The notes beneath the pieces are model-generated. The model searched no databases and was not told the DNA's origin. It saw nothing but the letters and a program-made list of their open reading frames with translations. DNA of 64,000 nt from UBA10649 sp965227045. Its GTDB lineage: Bacteria > Actinomycetota > Actinomycetes > S36-B12. The translations under genes and the position numbers were made by a program. Shown piece by piece: positions 52,926 to 63,902 of this stretch; position 1 is the first letter of the stretch, and each line of letters opens with the position of its first letter. The DNA lies in contig OZ245718.1 in assembly GCA_965227045.1 (NCBI GenBank), forward strand, positions 3,100,001 to 3,164,000, given 5' to 3'.

Positions 52926-53094
52926 AGATCAGCACTGCTCCGCCGATGACGGCAACGACCCCGGCGATTGCCCAGAACGTGCTGCCGCTCATCGAGCTGT
53001 TGCCGATCGTGCCGATTCCCTGGAGGAACCAGATGACGCCCACGATCATGACGACAATGCCGATGACAAGCCTGATGACGCTCGCAGTCCCCAT
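52903..53094 (-). CDS. Small two-helix membrane protein
   Basis: 63 residues, two hydrophobic helices (about 6-24 and 40-57) with a short loop containing GNSSMSGSTFW, and a basic tail RPGRRA. No known domain. Similar small proteins are frequent in actinobacteria. The ATG is 27 bases from the divergent CPBP start, so the promoters face away from each other in a very short space. Confidence 0.6.
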   Translation of the reverse strand: MGTASVIRLVIGIVVMIVGVIWFLQGIGTIGNSSMSGSTFWAIAGVVAVIGGAVLIFRPGRRA

Positions 53095-53109
53095 GGCCAC
53101 AGTCTCGCC

Positions 53110-53115
53110 TACGGT
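53110..53115 (+). promoter_or_regulatory. -10 element, leaderless promoter of the CPBP protease gene
   Basis: TACGGT lies 6 bases before ATG 53122. Confidence 0.55.
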
Positions 53116-53121
53116 TCTGGC

Positions 53122-53886
53122 ATGACGCGAGTGCGCCCGCCTGCGGACTACCCGGGCTCTCCCGCGACGGTCGACGAGGCGCTCGCCCGCGGAGTATCTC
53201 TTCGTATTCCGCGATGGGGGCTGTGGGACGTCACCTGGGGCCTCATCGCCGCCTTCGTCGTGTCGCTCGTTGCTGCCGTCGTCCTCTACGCACTCGATGC
53301 GCCGATCGGGGTGCAGGTTGTCGTCGGCGTCTCGACGCCGTGGATCGTTCTCGCCGGCTGGCCGTTGCTCACCACGACGCTGCGCGGCAACGGCCCGCGG
53401 ATCGACCTGGGCCTGAGCCTGTCGTGGCGCGATGTCGGCTGGGGTGCGCTGGGCGGAGTCGTGGCGCTGTTCGCGGCGGGCATCGCGGCAAGCATCACGC
53501 AGATCTTCGTGCCCGACCTGACGTCGACTGCGGCGGATGCGGCCGACGAGATCCAGGACAGTGGCCGACTCGTCATCGTCGTCTTCTCGCTCATGGTGAT
53601 GGTCGGCGCGCCGATCGTCGAAGAGCTGTTCTTTCGCGGCCTGTTCTACGGAGCGGTGCGCAAGGCTGGAGCGAGTGCGCTGTGGACCATCGTCATTACG
53701 GCCGTGGTTTTCGCGGGATTCCACGTCGAACCACTGCGATTCTTCGTGCTGCTGCCGACTGCGCTGGTGCTCGGCTGGGTGCGCTGGAAGACCGGATCGA
53801 CGGCCGCCGCGATGGTGACGCACGGGCTCGTCAACGCTCCTGGAGCCATTCTTCTACTCCTCGGAGTCGATGGGGTGTCACCATAG
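53122..53886 (+). CDS. CPBP family intramembrane metalloprotease (CAAX-type)
   Basis: 254 residues, about six to eight membrane segments. The Abi/CPBP motifs are intact: EELFFRG (E167, E168, R172), FAGFH (H201) and the final H234 in MVTHGLVNAPGA. These proteases cleave membrane-bound peptides, and in some systems give bacteriocin immunity or process surface peptides; the target here is unknown. It ends 4 bases before mtrA. Confidence 0.88.
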   Translation: MTRVRPPADYPGSPATVDEALARGVSLRIPRWGLWDVTWGLIAAFVVSLVAAVVLYALDAPIGVQVVVGVSTPWIVLAGWPLLTTTLRGNGPRIDLGLSLSWRDVGWGALGGVVALFAAGIAASITQIFVPDLTSTAADAADEIQDSGRLVIVVFSLMVMVGAPIVEELFFRGLFYGAVRKAGASALWTIVITAVVFAGFHVEPLRFFVLLPTALVLGWVRWKTGSTAAAMVTHGLVNAPGAILLLLGVDGVSP

Positions 53887-53890
53887 GTAC

Positions 53891-54601
53891 ATGACGGTGA
53901 CTCAACCTGGCCTCGGCGCGCCCGCTCGCGGGCGTGTTCTCGTCGTCGACGACGACGCCGCGCTCTCGGAGATGCTCGGCATCGTCCTGCGTGGAGAGGG
54001 CTTCGAGCCGGTCTTCTGCGCTGACGGCGCTCAGGCGCTGGCGGCGTTCCGCGACAGCAAGCCTGACCTGGTCCTCCTCGATCTGATGCTGCCCGGGCGC
54101 GACGGCATCGACGTGTGCCGCGCCATCCGCGCGGAGTCGGGCACGCCGATCGTCATGCTCACCGCGAAGAGCGACACCGTCGACATCGTCGTCGGCCTCG
54201 AGTCCGGCGCCGACGACTACATCGTCAAGCCGTTCAAGCCCAAGGAGCTCGTCGCCCGCATCCGCGCGCGAATTCGTCGCAACGACGAGGCGCCGACGCA
54301 GGTGCTGCTGGTCGGCGATCTGGAGATCGATGTATCCGGTCACACGGTCAAGCGCAGCGGTGAGTTCCTGTCGCTGACGCCGCTGGAGTTCGACCTCCTC
54401 GTTTGCCTCGCGCGCAAGCCGGGGCAGGTCTTCACCCGCGAGGTGCTGCTGCAGGAAGTGTGGGGCTATCGCCACGCAGCGGACACGAGGCTCGTCAACG
54501 TGCATGTGCAGCGACTGCGCGCCAAGGTCGAACGTGACCCCGAGCGCCCCGACATCGTCCTGACCGTCCGCGGCGTCGGCTACAAGGCAGGACCGGCGTA
54601 G
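53891..54601 (+). CDS. mtrA: Response regulator MtrA
   Basis: 236 residues, OmpR/PhoB class. Receiver: acidic pocket VVDDDAA, phospho-acceptor D64 in LLDLMLPGRDG, K113 in IVKPF. C-terminal winged helix with LSLTPLEFDLLVCLARKPGQVFTREVLL (split) and NVHVQRLRAKVE recognition helix. It controls cell-wall and division genes. It is coupled by proximity to mtrB. ATG at 53891 is preceded by a CACCAT at 6 bases; a longer start at 53870 is unlikely. Confidence 0.95.
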   Translation: MTVTQPGLGAPARGRVLVVDDDAALSEMLGIVLRGEGFEPVFCADGAQALAAFRDSKPDLVLLDLMLPGRDGIDVCRAIRAESGTPIVMLTAKSDTVDIVVGLESGADDYIVKPFKPKELVARIRARIRRNDEAPTQVLLVGDLEIDVSGHTVKRSGEFLSLTPLEFDLLVCLARKPGQVFTREVLLQEVWGYRHAADTRLVNVHVQRLRAKVERDPERPDIVLTVRGVGYKAGPA

Positions 54602-54608
54602 TCGGACG

Positions 54609-56297
54609 ATGTCCCGATTCCTAGCCGCCCTTTCCCGGATACTGCTGGCGGTCCCGAGAGCACTGCGCCGCATCTGGCGCAGGTCACTGTGGTTGCGTGT
54701 CACCGCGACGACCCTCGTTCTCTCCCTTGTCGTCGTCGGCGTCCTGGGCTTCTCGCTGCTATCCCGCGTCACCACCGGTGTGCTCGACGCCAAGGAGCGC
54801 ATCTCGGTGGGCGAGGCGTCGGCGGGCCTGGGAGAGGCGCAGCGCATTCTCGACGCGGCCGACACCGGACCGTCGACTCCGTCGCCGGCTCGGCTCGTCG
54901 ACAGCGTCGTCAGTGCACTCGCGGCGCGCGCGGGCTCCCCGTCGACCTTCGACATCCTCCTGCTCTCCTCGCAGCGCTCGAGCGATGCACCCGAGCGCGG
55001 CACGAACCTCGTCGCGGTGTCGAGCGTCTCCGAGGCCCTGCGCCTCGCAGTGGTCGAGTCGCAGCGCCAGTCGTGGACGTACACCGAGATCAAGTTCGAG
55101 GACGGCCGTTCCGCGCCCGGCCTGATCGTCGGTGCTCCGCTGCTCGTCCCCACGGTCGGCGCGTATGAGCTCTACTACCTGTTCCCGCTGACGCAGGAGC
55201 AGTCAACTCTCGACCTCGTGCGCAGTTCGGTGCTCGGCACCGGAATCCTGCTTGTCCTCCTCCTCGGCTGCGTCGCCTGGCTGGTGACCCGCCAGGTCGT
55301 CGTGCCGGTCCGCGCCGCATCCCGCACTGCTGGTCGGCTGGCGGAGGGCCACCTGTCCGAGCGCATGAAGGTGACCGGTACGGACGACCTCGCGCGACTG
55401 GCCCGTTCCTTCAACGCGATGGCGACGAGCCTGGCCCGCCAGATCCGTCAGCTCGAGGAACTCTCGCGCGTGCAGCAGCGATTCGTATCCGACGTGTCCC
55501 ACGAGTTGCGCACGCCGCTGACGACTATCCGCATGGCGGCCGACGTTGTCTACGACGACCGCGACATCCTCGATGCGCCGACCTCCCGCGCGGTCGAGCT
55601 CCTGCAGAACCAGCTCGACCGGTTCGAGGCCCTGCTCGTCGACCTTCTCGAAATCTCCCGATTCGACGCGGGTGCTGCTGTGCTCGATGCCGAGCGGGTC
55701 GACCTCGTCACGATCATCGAGCGATCGATCGAGGCGGCGAAGCCGCTGTCGGAGCGCAACGGCATGGACGTGCGTCTCATCTTGATGAGCGAGGACTGCG
55801 TGGTCGAGTGCGACCCACGCCGGGTGCACCGTGTGGTGCGCAATCTCATCGAGAACGCGATCGAGCACGGTGACACTCGTGGCATCGACATCACGGTCGC
55901 TCGCGGTGACGACGCGATCGCGGTGACCGTGCGCGACTACGGAGTCGGGTTGCGGCCTGGGGAATCGGCGTTGGTGTTCAACCGCTTCTGGCGGGCCGAC
56001 CCTGCACGAGCCCGGACCTCGGGAGGAACGGGCCTTGGCCTGGCGATCTCGCTGGAGGATGCGCGCCTGCATGGGGGCTGGCTGGAGGCCTGGGGCGAGC
56101 CCGGCAAGGGCGCCTGCTTCCGTCTCACTTTGCCGCTCGATCGCAAGGTCGGATTCAACGAGTCACCCCTTCCGCTCGACGATGACTACGTGCCGCCCGC
56201 CGTATCGACAAGCGAGCCGCGGCGCGAGCTGCCGGCGCGGCCGGAGTCCTCGCCCGCGGCAACCTTCGTCATCAACAGCGGGGAGCCTCGGCCATGA
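54609..56297 (+). CDS. mtrB: Sensor histidine kinase MtrB
   Basis: 562 residues. Membrane segments at about 33-52 and 208-228 flank an extracellular sensor region. A HAMP domain follows (229-281), then HisKA with H298 in SDVSHELRTPL and HATPase_c with NLIENAIEHG, RDYGVGLRPGE and GTGLGLAIS. It phosphorylates MtrA. The C-terminal tail is Pro/Ser-rich. The gene overlaps lpqB by 4 bases. Confidence 0.95.
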   Translation: MSRFLAALSRILLAVPRALRRIWRRSLWLRVTATTLVLSLVVVGVLGFSLLSRVTTGVLDAKERISVGEASAGLGEAQRILDAADTGPSTPSPARLVDSVVSALAARAGSPSTFDILLLSSQRSSDAPERGTNLVAVSSVSEALRLAVVESQRQSWTYTEIKFEDGRSAPGLIVGAPLLVPTVGAYELYYLFPLTQEQSTLDLVRSSVLGTGILLVLLLGCVAWLVTRQVVVPVRAASRTAGRLAEGHLSERMKVTGTDDLARLARSFNAMATSLARQIRQLEELSRVQQRFVSDVSHELRTPLTTIRMAADVVYDDRDILDAPTSRAVELLQNQLDRFEALLVDLLEISRFDAGAAVLDAERVDLVTIIERSIEAAKPLSERNGMDVRLILMSEDCVVECDPRRVHRVVRNLIENAIEHGDTRGIDITVARGDDAIAVTVRDYGVGLRPGESALVFNRFWRADPARARTSGGTGLGLAISLEDARLHGGWLEAWGEPGKGACFRLTLPLDRKVGFNESPLPLDDDYVPPAVSTSEPRRELPARPESSPAATFVINSGEPRP

Positions 56298-58018
56298 GAA
56301 CGCTGCCCCGACTTGCGCTGGCAATGTGCGGCCTGGCGATCCTTACCGGCTGCGCGACCGTGCCCGGATCGTTCACGGCCCGCGTTCCCACCGCCGGGCC
56401 GATCGAGCAGGGCGAGCAGGTCGGCGTCGATCCCGAGGACCAGTTCATCCGCGTCATCGCGCGTGGACCGCGCGACGGAATGTCTCCGACCGAGGTGGTC
56501 CAGGGATTCCTTGACGCCTCCGCATCGTTCGACGACGACCACGCGGTCGCCCGGCAGTTCCTCACCCCGTCGGCGAGCACCACGTGGGACACGAATGCCG
56601 GCGTGCGCGTCTACGAGGCCACGTCGTCGCTGAACGAACTCGGCCGCGCTGTGCTGATGAGCGCCGTCGAGACCGGGCGCATCGCGACCAACGGCCGCTA
56701 CGAGGTCGATGGCCCGGGCACCGAGCTGCGCGAGACATTCCAGGTCGTCAAGTCCGACGGCGAGTGGCGGATCGATGACCTGCCCGAGGGGCTGCTGCTG
56801 ACTCAGACCGACGTCGACCGCGCGTTCCGCAGCTTCGCCGTCTACTTCTTCAATCCGTCGTTCGAGACGCTGGTCCCTGACCCACGCATGATTCCGGTCG
56901 TCGGCTCGGGGCTCGCCACGACGCTGATCCGTCGACTTGTCACCGGACCGAGCGAGTGGCTGCTGCCCGCGGTGCGGACGGGATTTCCCGACGGCGTGAA
57001 GCTCAATATCGATGCCGTGCCTATCGAGTCCGGTGTCGCGCACGTGGACCTCACTCCGAACGCGCGCGCTGCTGACGACCAGACGAGGCAGGCGCTGTCG
57101 CAGCAGATCGTCTGGACCCTCAAGCAGTTGCCCGACGTGCAGTCGGTCGACATCACCGCGGGCGGCCAGCCGCTGCTCGTGCCCGGTGTCTCGTCGCCGC
57201 AGCCCCGCGACTCGTGGCAGGCGGTCGATCCGAACGGCTTGCCGCCGGGATCGTCCGGCTACGCGGCGCGCCCCGGCGGCGTCGTCAAGCTCATCCTCGG
57301 TGGAGTACGGCCCGTGGCCGGAGATGCCGGGTCGGGCGACATCTCGCTCGTCGACATCGCCGTGTCGAACGACTCGCAGTCGATCGCCGGCATCGACGCG
57401 GAGGGTGCGGTGTGGAAGGGGCGGATGGTCGAGGGCGCACCGCTCATCCGCATCCGCGAGGCGGGCGCTCCAACCGGTCTGGCATTCGACCGCTCGACCT
57501 CGGTGTGGCTGGTCGATCCCGAGGAGGGTCTGGTCTCGGTCGGGGGCGACGGCAGCTTCGAGCCGATCACGGTCACCGGGCTGACGAAGCGCACGACCCT
57601 GATCGCGGCAATCCCGTCGCGCGACGGCACGCGCGCCGCGCTGGTCATCCGGCGAGGGCCGCGAACGGGGCTTCTGCTGGCTCGCGTCATCCGATCATCT
57701 GGTGGCGCGACGAGCATCGTCATCAACGAGCCGATCCGCGTCGAGTCTCGGCTGGTGGAAGTCGTCGACGCGGCATGGTCCAGCGCCGACTCGCTCGCCG
57801 TTCTCGGCAGCGAGAGCGCTGGCTCGCTGCAGGTCTTCGACATCGACCTGGCCCGGGGAGTATCGACGTCGCGCGGAACGGTGGAGCAGCCGGTCACGGT
57901 CGCTGCTGCCCCCGGCCTTCCGACATTGGTCGGCTCGGCGGACGGACTCGTCTACGCGTTCACGACGGGTGCGTGGCAGGAGCGTGTTCGAGGCTCGTCG
58001 CCGACCTACCCCGGCTAG
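56294..58018 (+). CDS. lpqB: Lipoprotein LpqB
   Basis: 574 residues. The signal peptide ends in the lipobox LTGC with lipidated Cys20. GerMN-like regions (about 175-290: PTLVPDPRM-type strand and PSEWLLPAVRTGFPDGVKLN) and a C-terminal beta-propeller-like half match LpqB, the extracellular partner of MtrB. The last 59 bases are shared with the converging comF gene. Confidence 0.92.
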   Translation: MRTLPRLALAMCGLAILTGCATVPGSFTARVPTAGPIEQGEQVGVDPEDQFIRVIARGPRDGMSPTEVVQGFLDASASFDDDHAVARQFLTPSASTTWDTNAGVRVYEATSSLNELGRAVLMSAVETGRIATNGRYEVDGPGTELRETFQVVKSDGEWRIDDLPEGLLLTQTDVDRAFRSFAVYFFNPSFETLVPDPRMIPVVGSGLATTLIRRLVTGPSEWLLPAVRTGFPDGVKLNIDAVPIESGVAHVDLTPNARAADDQTRQALSQQIVWTLKQLPDVQSVDITAGGQPLLVPGVSSPQPRDSWQAVDPNGLPPGSSGYAARPGGVVKLILGGVRPVAGDAGSGDISLVDIAVSNDSQSIAGIDAEGAVWKGRMVEGAPLIRIREAGAPTGLAFDRSTSVWLVDPEEGLVSVGGDGSFEPITVTGLTKRTTLIAAIPSRDGTRAALVIRRGPRTGLLLARVIRSSGGATSIVINEPIRVESRLVEVVDAAWSSADSLAVLGSESAGSLQVFDIDLARGVSTSRGTVEQPVTVAAAPGLPTLVGSADGLVYAFTTGAWQERVRGSSPTYPG

Positions 58019-58661
58019 CCGCAGCAACGACGGCGATCGCCGTCACGTGGATCCCCGCCCGTTGGAGCGTGGCAACGGCCTCGCCGAGAGTGGCGCCGGT
58101 TGTCATGACGTCATCGACGACGATGACGGGCGACTGGGCGGTCGGCGTCGGTACCGCACGGAAGGCGCCGGTGACCTCCGCCTGCCGCGCGGACCGGCCG
58201 AGTGCCTTCAGCGTGCGGTAGTCCGCCGCGGGGGACAGCCAGTACTCCTGGCGCACGGGCACGCCCGCGCCCGACAGCGCGCGCACGGCAGCGCGAACGA
58301 TCGCAGCAAGCGCGTCGAAGCCACGTCGCGATCGAGGGTGTGCCGGAATCGCCACGATCGTGCAGGCGCGCACGGAAGCCCGCGCCATCGCCGACCACAC
58401 CGCATCGGCGAGCAGCCAGCCGAGCGGTTCGTCGAGACTGCGATAGCCGTACTTCTTGTACTCGATGATCAGTGATCGCGTCAGACCTGAGTACTCGCGG
58501 GCCGCCGTCGCAGGCACCGGGGACCCCTCGATTGCCGTCGCGCTGGTGCGCAGCCCGGTCAGGCAGGTCGGGCAGATCCCCGGTGCTGGCGCACCGCAGC
58601 CCAGGCATTGGCGGCCCAGCACGAGGTCGGCCAGGTCGCTGAGGATCGCTGGCCGTCCCAC
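57960..58661 (-). CDS. ComF family phosphoribosyltransferase-like protein
   Basis: 233 residues. N-terminal zinc-finger-like CLGCGAPAPGICPTCL and the phosphoribosyl pyrophosphate motif VIVVDDVMTTGATL (about 190-203), with VAIPAHPRSRRGFD before it, define the ComF family. Role in DNA uptake is known only in competent species; the function in actinobacteria is unknown. In mycobacteria the gene (Rv3242c, from memory) runs with lpqB; here it is inverted and overlaps lpqB by 59 bases. Confidence 0.85.
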   Translation of the reverse strand: MGRPAILSDLADLVLGRQCLGCGAPAPGICPTCLTGLRTSATAIEGSPVPATAAREYSGLTRSLIIEYKKYGYRSLDEPLGWLLADAVWSAMARASVRACTIVAIPAHPRSRRGFDALAAIVRAAVRALSGAGVPVRQEYWLSPAADYRTLKALGRSARQAEVTGAFRAVPTPTAQSPVIVVDDVMTTGATLGEAVATLQRAGIHVTAIAVVAAASRGRSATSLEHAPATHPS

Positions 58662-58732
58662 GTTGCCAGCCTCGCGCTCGGATGGTCAGGCGTCGCGTGT
58701 CAGCCCCAGCCTGTGGACGCCGGCCCGACGGG

Positions 58733-59299
58733 TCAGGGGTCCAGCCGGACGGTGATGTCCATGGGTCGTGACGGGTCGGTGACAAGCCGCCCATGAATGT
58801 GCTCGTCATGGCGGACGCCCCGGGAGTCGACGTAGGAGGACCGCAGCGTGCCCTCGGGCTGGTACCCAGACGTCACGGCTACGCGGCACGACGCGTCGTT
58901 CTCGATCGAGTGCGCCAGCTCCAGTCGGGCCAGGCCGTACTCGACGAAGGCCCACCGCGAGACGGCCTCCACGCAGGTCCGCGCGACGCCGCGACGTCGG
59001 GCGGCAGCGCTCACCCGGTACCCGATTCCGGCAGTGGCCTGGGTCAGGCTGATGTCGAAGATGGCGCACGTGGCGACGAGGGCTCCGCTTGCTCCGTCGA
59101 CGGCAATCCACGTTGCGTGGTCGCCGACGCTCCAGTCGGAGTTCTCCCGACACCACGCCCGTGCCGACTCGAGGTCCGCGACGCCCCGGATCGGGTTCCA
59201 CGTCTGGACGGCCGGATCGCGGGCGAGACCGAGCAGTTCGTCCGCGTCGTAGTCGACGGGCCGCCGAAGCAGCAGGCTGCGCAGTTCGAGGTCCGTCAC
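58733..59299 (-). CDS. GNAT family N-acetyltransferase (RimJ/RimL-like)
   Basis: 188 residues. LRSLLLRRPVDYDADELLGLARDPAVQTWNP at the start and GIGYRVSAAARRRGVARTCVEAVSRWAF (acetyl-CoA loop as RRRGVA) place it in the ribosomal-protein-alanine acetyltransferase-like group. Target unknown. Its GTG overlaps the stop of the GNAT-HTH gene (GTGA), so both are made from one transcript. Confidence 0.83.
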   Translation of the reverse strand: MTDLELRSLLLRRPVDYDADELLGLARDPAVQTWNPIRGVADLESARAWCRENSDWSVGDHATWIAVDGASGALVATCAIFDISLTQATAGIGYRVSAAARRRGVARTCVEAVSRWAFVEYGLARLELAHSIENDASCRVAVTSGYQPEGTLRSSYVDSRGVRHDEHIHGRLVTDPSRPMDITVRLDP

Positions 59300-60117
59300 T
59301 GGCCGAGCACCGTCAGTCCCTGTCGCAGGCCGGTGACGACCGCCTCCGACCGCGACTTCGCCTGCAGCTTCTCCAGGATGCTCCGAACGTGGTTCTTCAC
59401 CGTGTTCTCGCTGATGCCCAGCTCCGCGGCGATCGTGCGGTTCGCATGCCCCAGTGTGAGCTGGCGCAGCACGTCGAGTTCGCGTCGCGTCAGCTCGGGC
59501 CCGAGGTAACGGCCGCGGGCGTCGCCCAAGCGTGCGGCGACGGCGAGGTCCTCGGGCGTGATCGACCCGATCCAGGCGTCGCGCCGCTCGCCGCGCTGCG
59601 ACAGGTAGGCGCGGAAGACGTGGTCGGGTACCTGGAAGCCGGCCGCCCGTGCGGTCTGCCGGGATGCCTCGTTGCCGACGTAGGCGCACCACTTGACGAC
59701 CTGCAGGCCCAACGTGCTGAATCCCCACCCGCACAGCAGTCGCAGCGCACGCGCCGCGTGGCCGTGGCCGCGGGCCCAGGGGGCGAGCATGAATCCGACC
59801 TCGGCGCCGCCGCTGTCGTCGAGCCGCAGGTCGATGTTTCCGCTCCAGCGGTCCGACCCCGGCGTGGTCACGGCGAACAGCGGGCCTTCCCACCATGAGG
59901 GGTTCGTCGGCCTCAGAGCCAAGAACTCCTCGGCGTTCTGGTGGGAGTAGGGCACCGGGATCGTCGTCCACAACTGGCTCTCGGGATCCTGGCAGCCCAA
60001 GGTGATGTCATCCACGTCATCGGGGCGCGGTGCCCGCAGCGTGACGACCCCGTCGCTGAGGATGGGGGGCGGTGAGGTCTGGGCCGAAGGCATGGGACGC
60101 AGTTTGCACCCCTCCAT
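59296..60117 (-). CDS. GNAT acetyltransferase fused to a LuxR-type helix-turn-helix domain
   Basis: 273 residues. Residues ~20-185 form a RimJ/RimL-like GNAT domain (VTLRAPRPDDVDDITLGCQD, EVGFMLAPWARGHGHAARAL as acetyl-CoA loop). Residues ~205-270 are a LuxR/GerE helix-turn-helix: LTRRELDVLRQLTLGHANRTIAAELGISENTVKNHVRSI (split). The order suggests a DNA-binding regulator controlled by, or attached to, an acetyltransferase. It is divergent from secA. An ATG eight codons later with a CAAACT 7 bases upstream is an alternative start. Confidence 0.82.
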   Translation of the reverse strand: MEGCKLRPMPSAQTSPPPILSDGVVTLRAPRPDDVDDITLGCQDPESQLWTTIPVPYSHQNAEEFLALRPTNPSWWEGPLFAVTTPGSDRWSGNIDLRLDDSGGAEVGFMLAPWARGHGHAARALRLLCGWGFSTLGLQVVKWCAYVGNEASRQTARAAGFQVPDHVFRAYLSQRGERRDAWIGSITPEDLAVAARLGDARGRYLGPELTRRELDVLRQLTLGHANRTIAAELGISENTVKNHVRSILEKLQAKSRSEAVVTGLRQGLTVLGQ

Positions 60118-60118
60118 C

Positions 60119-60124
60119 TACGAT
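60119..60124 (+). promoter_or_regulatory. -10 element of the secA promoter
   Basis: TACGAT, about 36 bases before the secA GTG. With a start near 60131 the leader would be about 30 bases and contains AAAGG. It lies directly next to the divergent GNAT-HTH start. Confidence 0.5.
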
Positions 60125-60159
60125 GTAGGAACTGTCCCGACGGAAAGGTCGCATCTGAC

Positions 60160-62976
<2,817 letters not shown>

Positions 62977-62986
62977 CCCATCTCGC

Positions 62987-63044
62987 CGACCTTGAGGTTT
63001 GGCACCCTCCGGCTGCGCCGAGAGGGTGCCAAACCTCAAGGTCG
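62987..63044. repeat. 58-bp palindrome, family C, copy 3
   Basis: Perfect 23-bp arms at 62987-63009 and 63022-63044. Arm core: GACCTTGAGGTTTGGCACCC, identical to copy 1 over 21 bases. It lies between convergent secA and the transpeptidase gene, and has no T-tract. Confidence 0.92.
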
Positions 63045-63069
63045 CGCAGTGCGGGTGGGGAGTGTGCGG

Positions 63070-63813
63070 TTACGGGGAGGGCAGGACGACGACGCGGTCG
63101 CCGACCTTCGCGAACTTGTACACGTGCGCAGCCGCCTTCTCTGACAACCGAACGCAGCCACCGCGCGCGATGGCCAGGCCGAGCTGCTTGACCGAGTGCA
63201 TCGGCTTGCCGTCGTAGTAGCGCGGGATCGCGTGCAGGCCGATCGGCGACTTGGTGTCCGGACCATAGGTGAATCGCACCATGTGGTTGAACGTCACCTT
63301 GGAGTTCGGGTTGTACGCGACGGGCGACTTCGAGAACACCCGGTACACGCCCTTGGCCGGACGGTCGAAGCGGCCGACCACCGGGTAGCGGGCCACGACC
63401 TGGTCGTTCTTGTTGATCAGCCAGACCGTCATGAGCGCCTTGTCGTAGACGATCCGCTTGCCGTGGTGCTTCTTGTCGCGCGGGAAGTCCGGCACGTTCT
63501 TGGCCTTGTGCGTGGCACTCGCGGGCCTGGGCTTCTTCGGCTTCTTGGGCTTCGCCGGCTGGGTCGACGCGTCGTCGCCCACGCTCGTCGTGCCTGCTGC
63601 CGTCGGCTGGCCGGCGGACGTCGATGCGGTCGGAGTCGGCGTGACGTCGGCCGCGGCCATCGACGGCACGATCGTCGCGGTCAGCAGGCCGACCGCGAGG
63701 ACGCCGCCGGTAATGCCGGTTGCGAGCCGATGACGTGAGGTGAACGTCAGGCATGCCGAACCTGCGGCGCGAAGATGAATGAGGGCGCGATCAAACGTGG
63801 GCGGGGAAGCCAT
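63070..63813 (-). CDS. L,D-transpeptidase (YkuD domain)
   Basis: 247 residues. A membrane signal segment (about 32-54) and a Thr/Ser/Pro/Lys-rich linker lead to a YkuD domain. The active-site Cys is C220 in ARGGCVRLSEKAA, with H194 in IGLHAIP upstream. In most family members the residues before G-C are S-H or S-R; here they are R-G. The enzyme makes 3-3 cross-links in peptidoglycan or attaches proteins. It converges on secA. Confidence 0.88.
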   Translation of the reverse strand: MASPPTFDRALIHLRAAGSACLTFTSRHRLATGITGGVLAVGLLTATIVPSMAAADVTPTPTASTSAGQPTAAGTTSVGDDASTQPAKPKKPKKPRPASATHKAKNVPDFPRDKKHHGKRIVYDKALMTVWLINKNDQVVARYPVVGRFDRPAKGVYRVFSKSPVAYNPNSKVTFNHMVRFTYGPDTKSPIGLHAIPRYYDGKPMHSVKQLGLAIARGGCVRLSEKAAAHVYKFAKVGDRVVVLPSP

Positions 63814-63902
63814 GTCACTACTGTCCCGTACGCCACACGAGTCACGCCGTCACGACGCGCCGATCATGGCGAGTGTCAGACCCCGGTTTCAGCATGCTGA
63901 TC

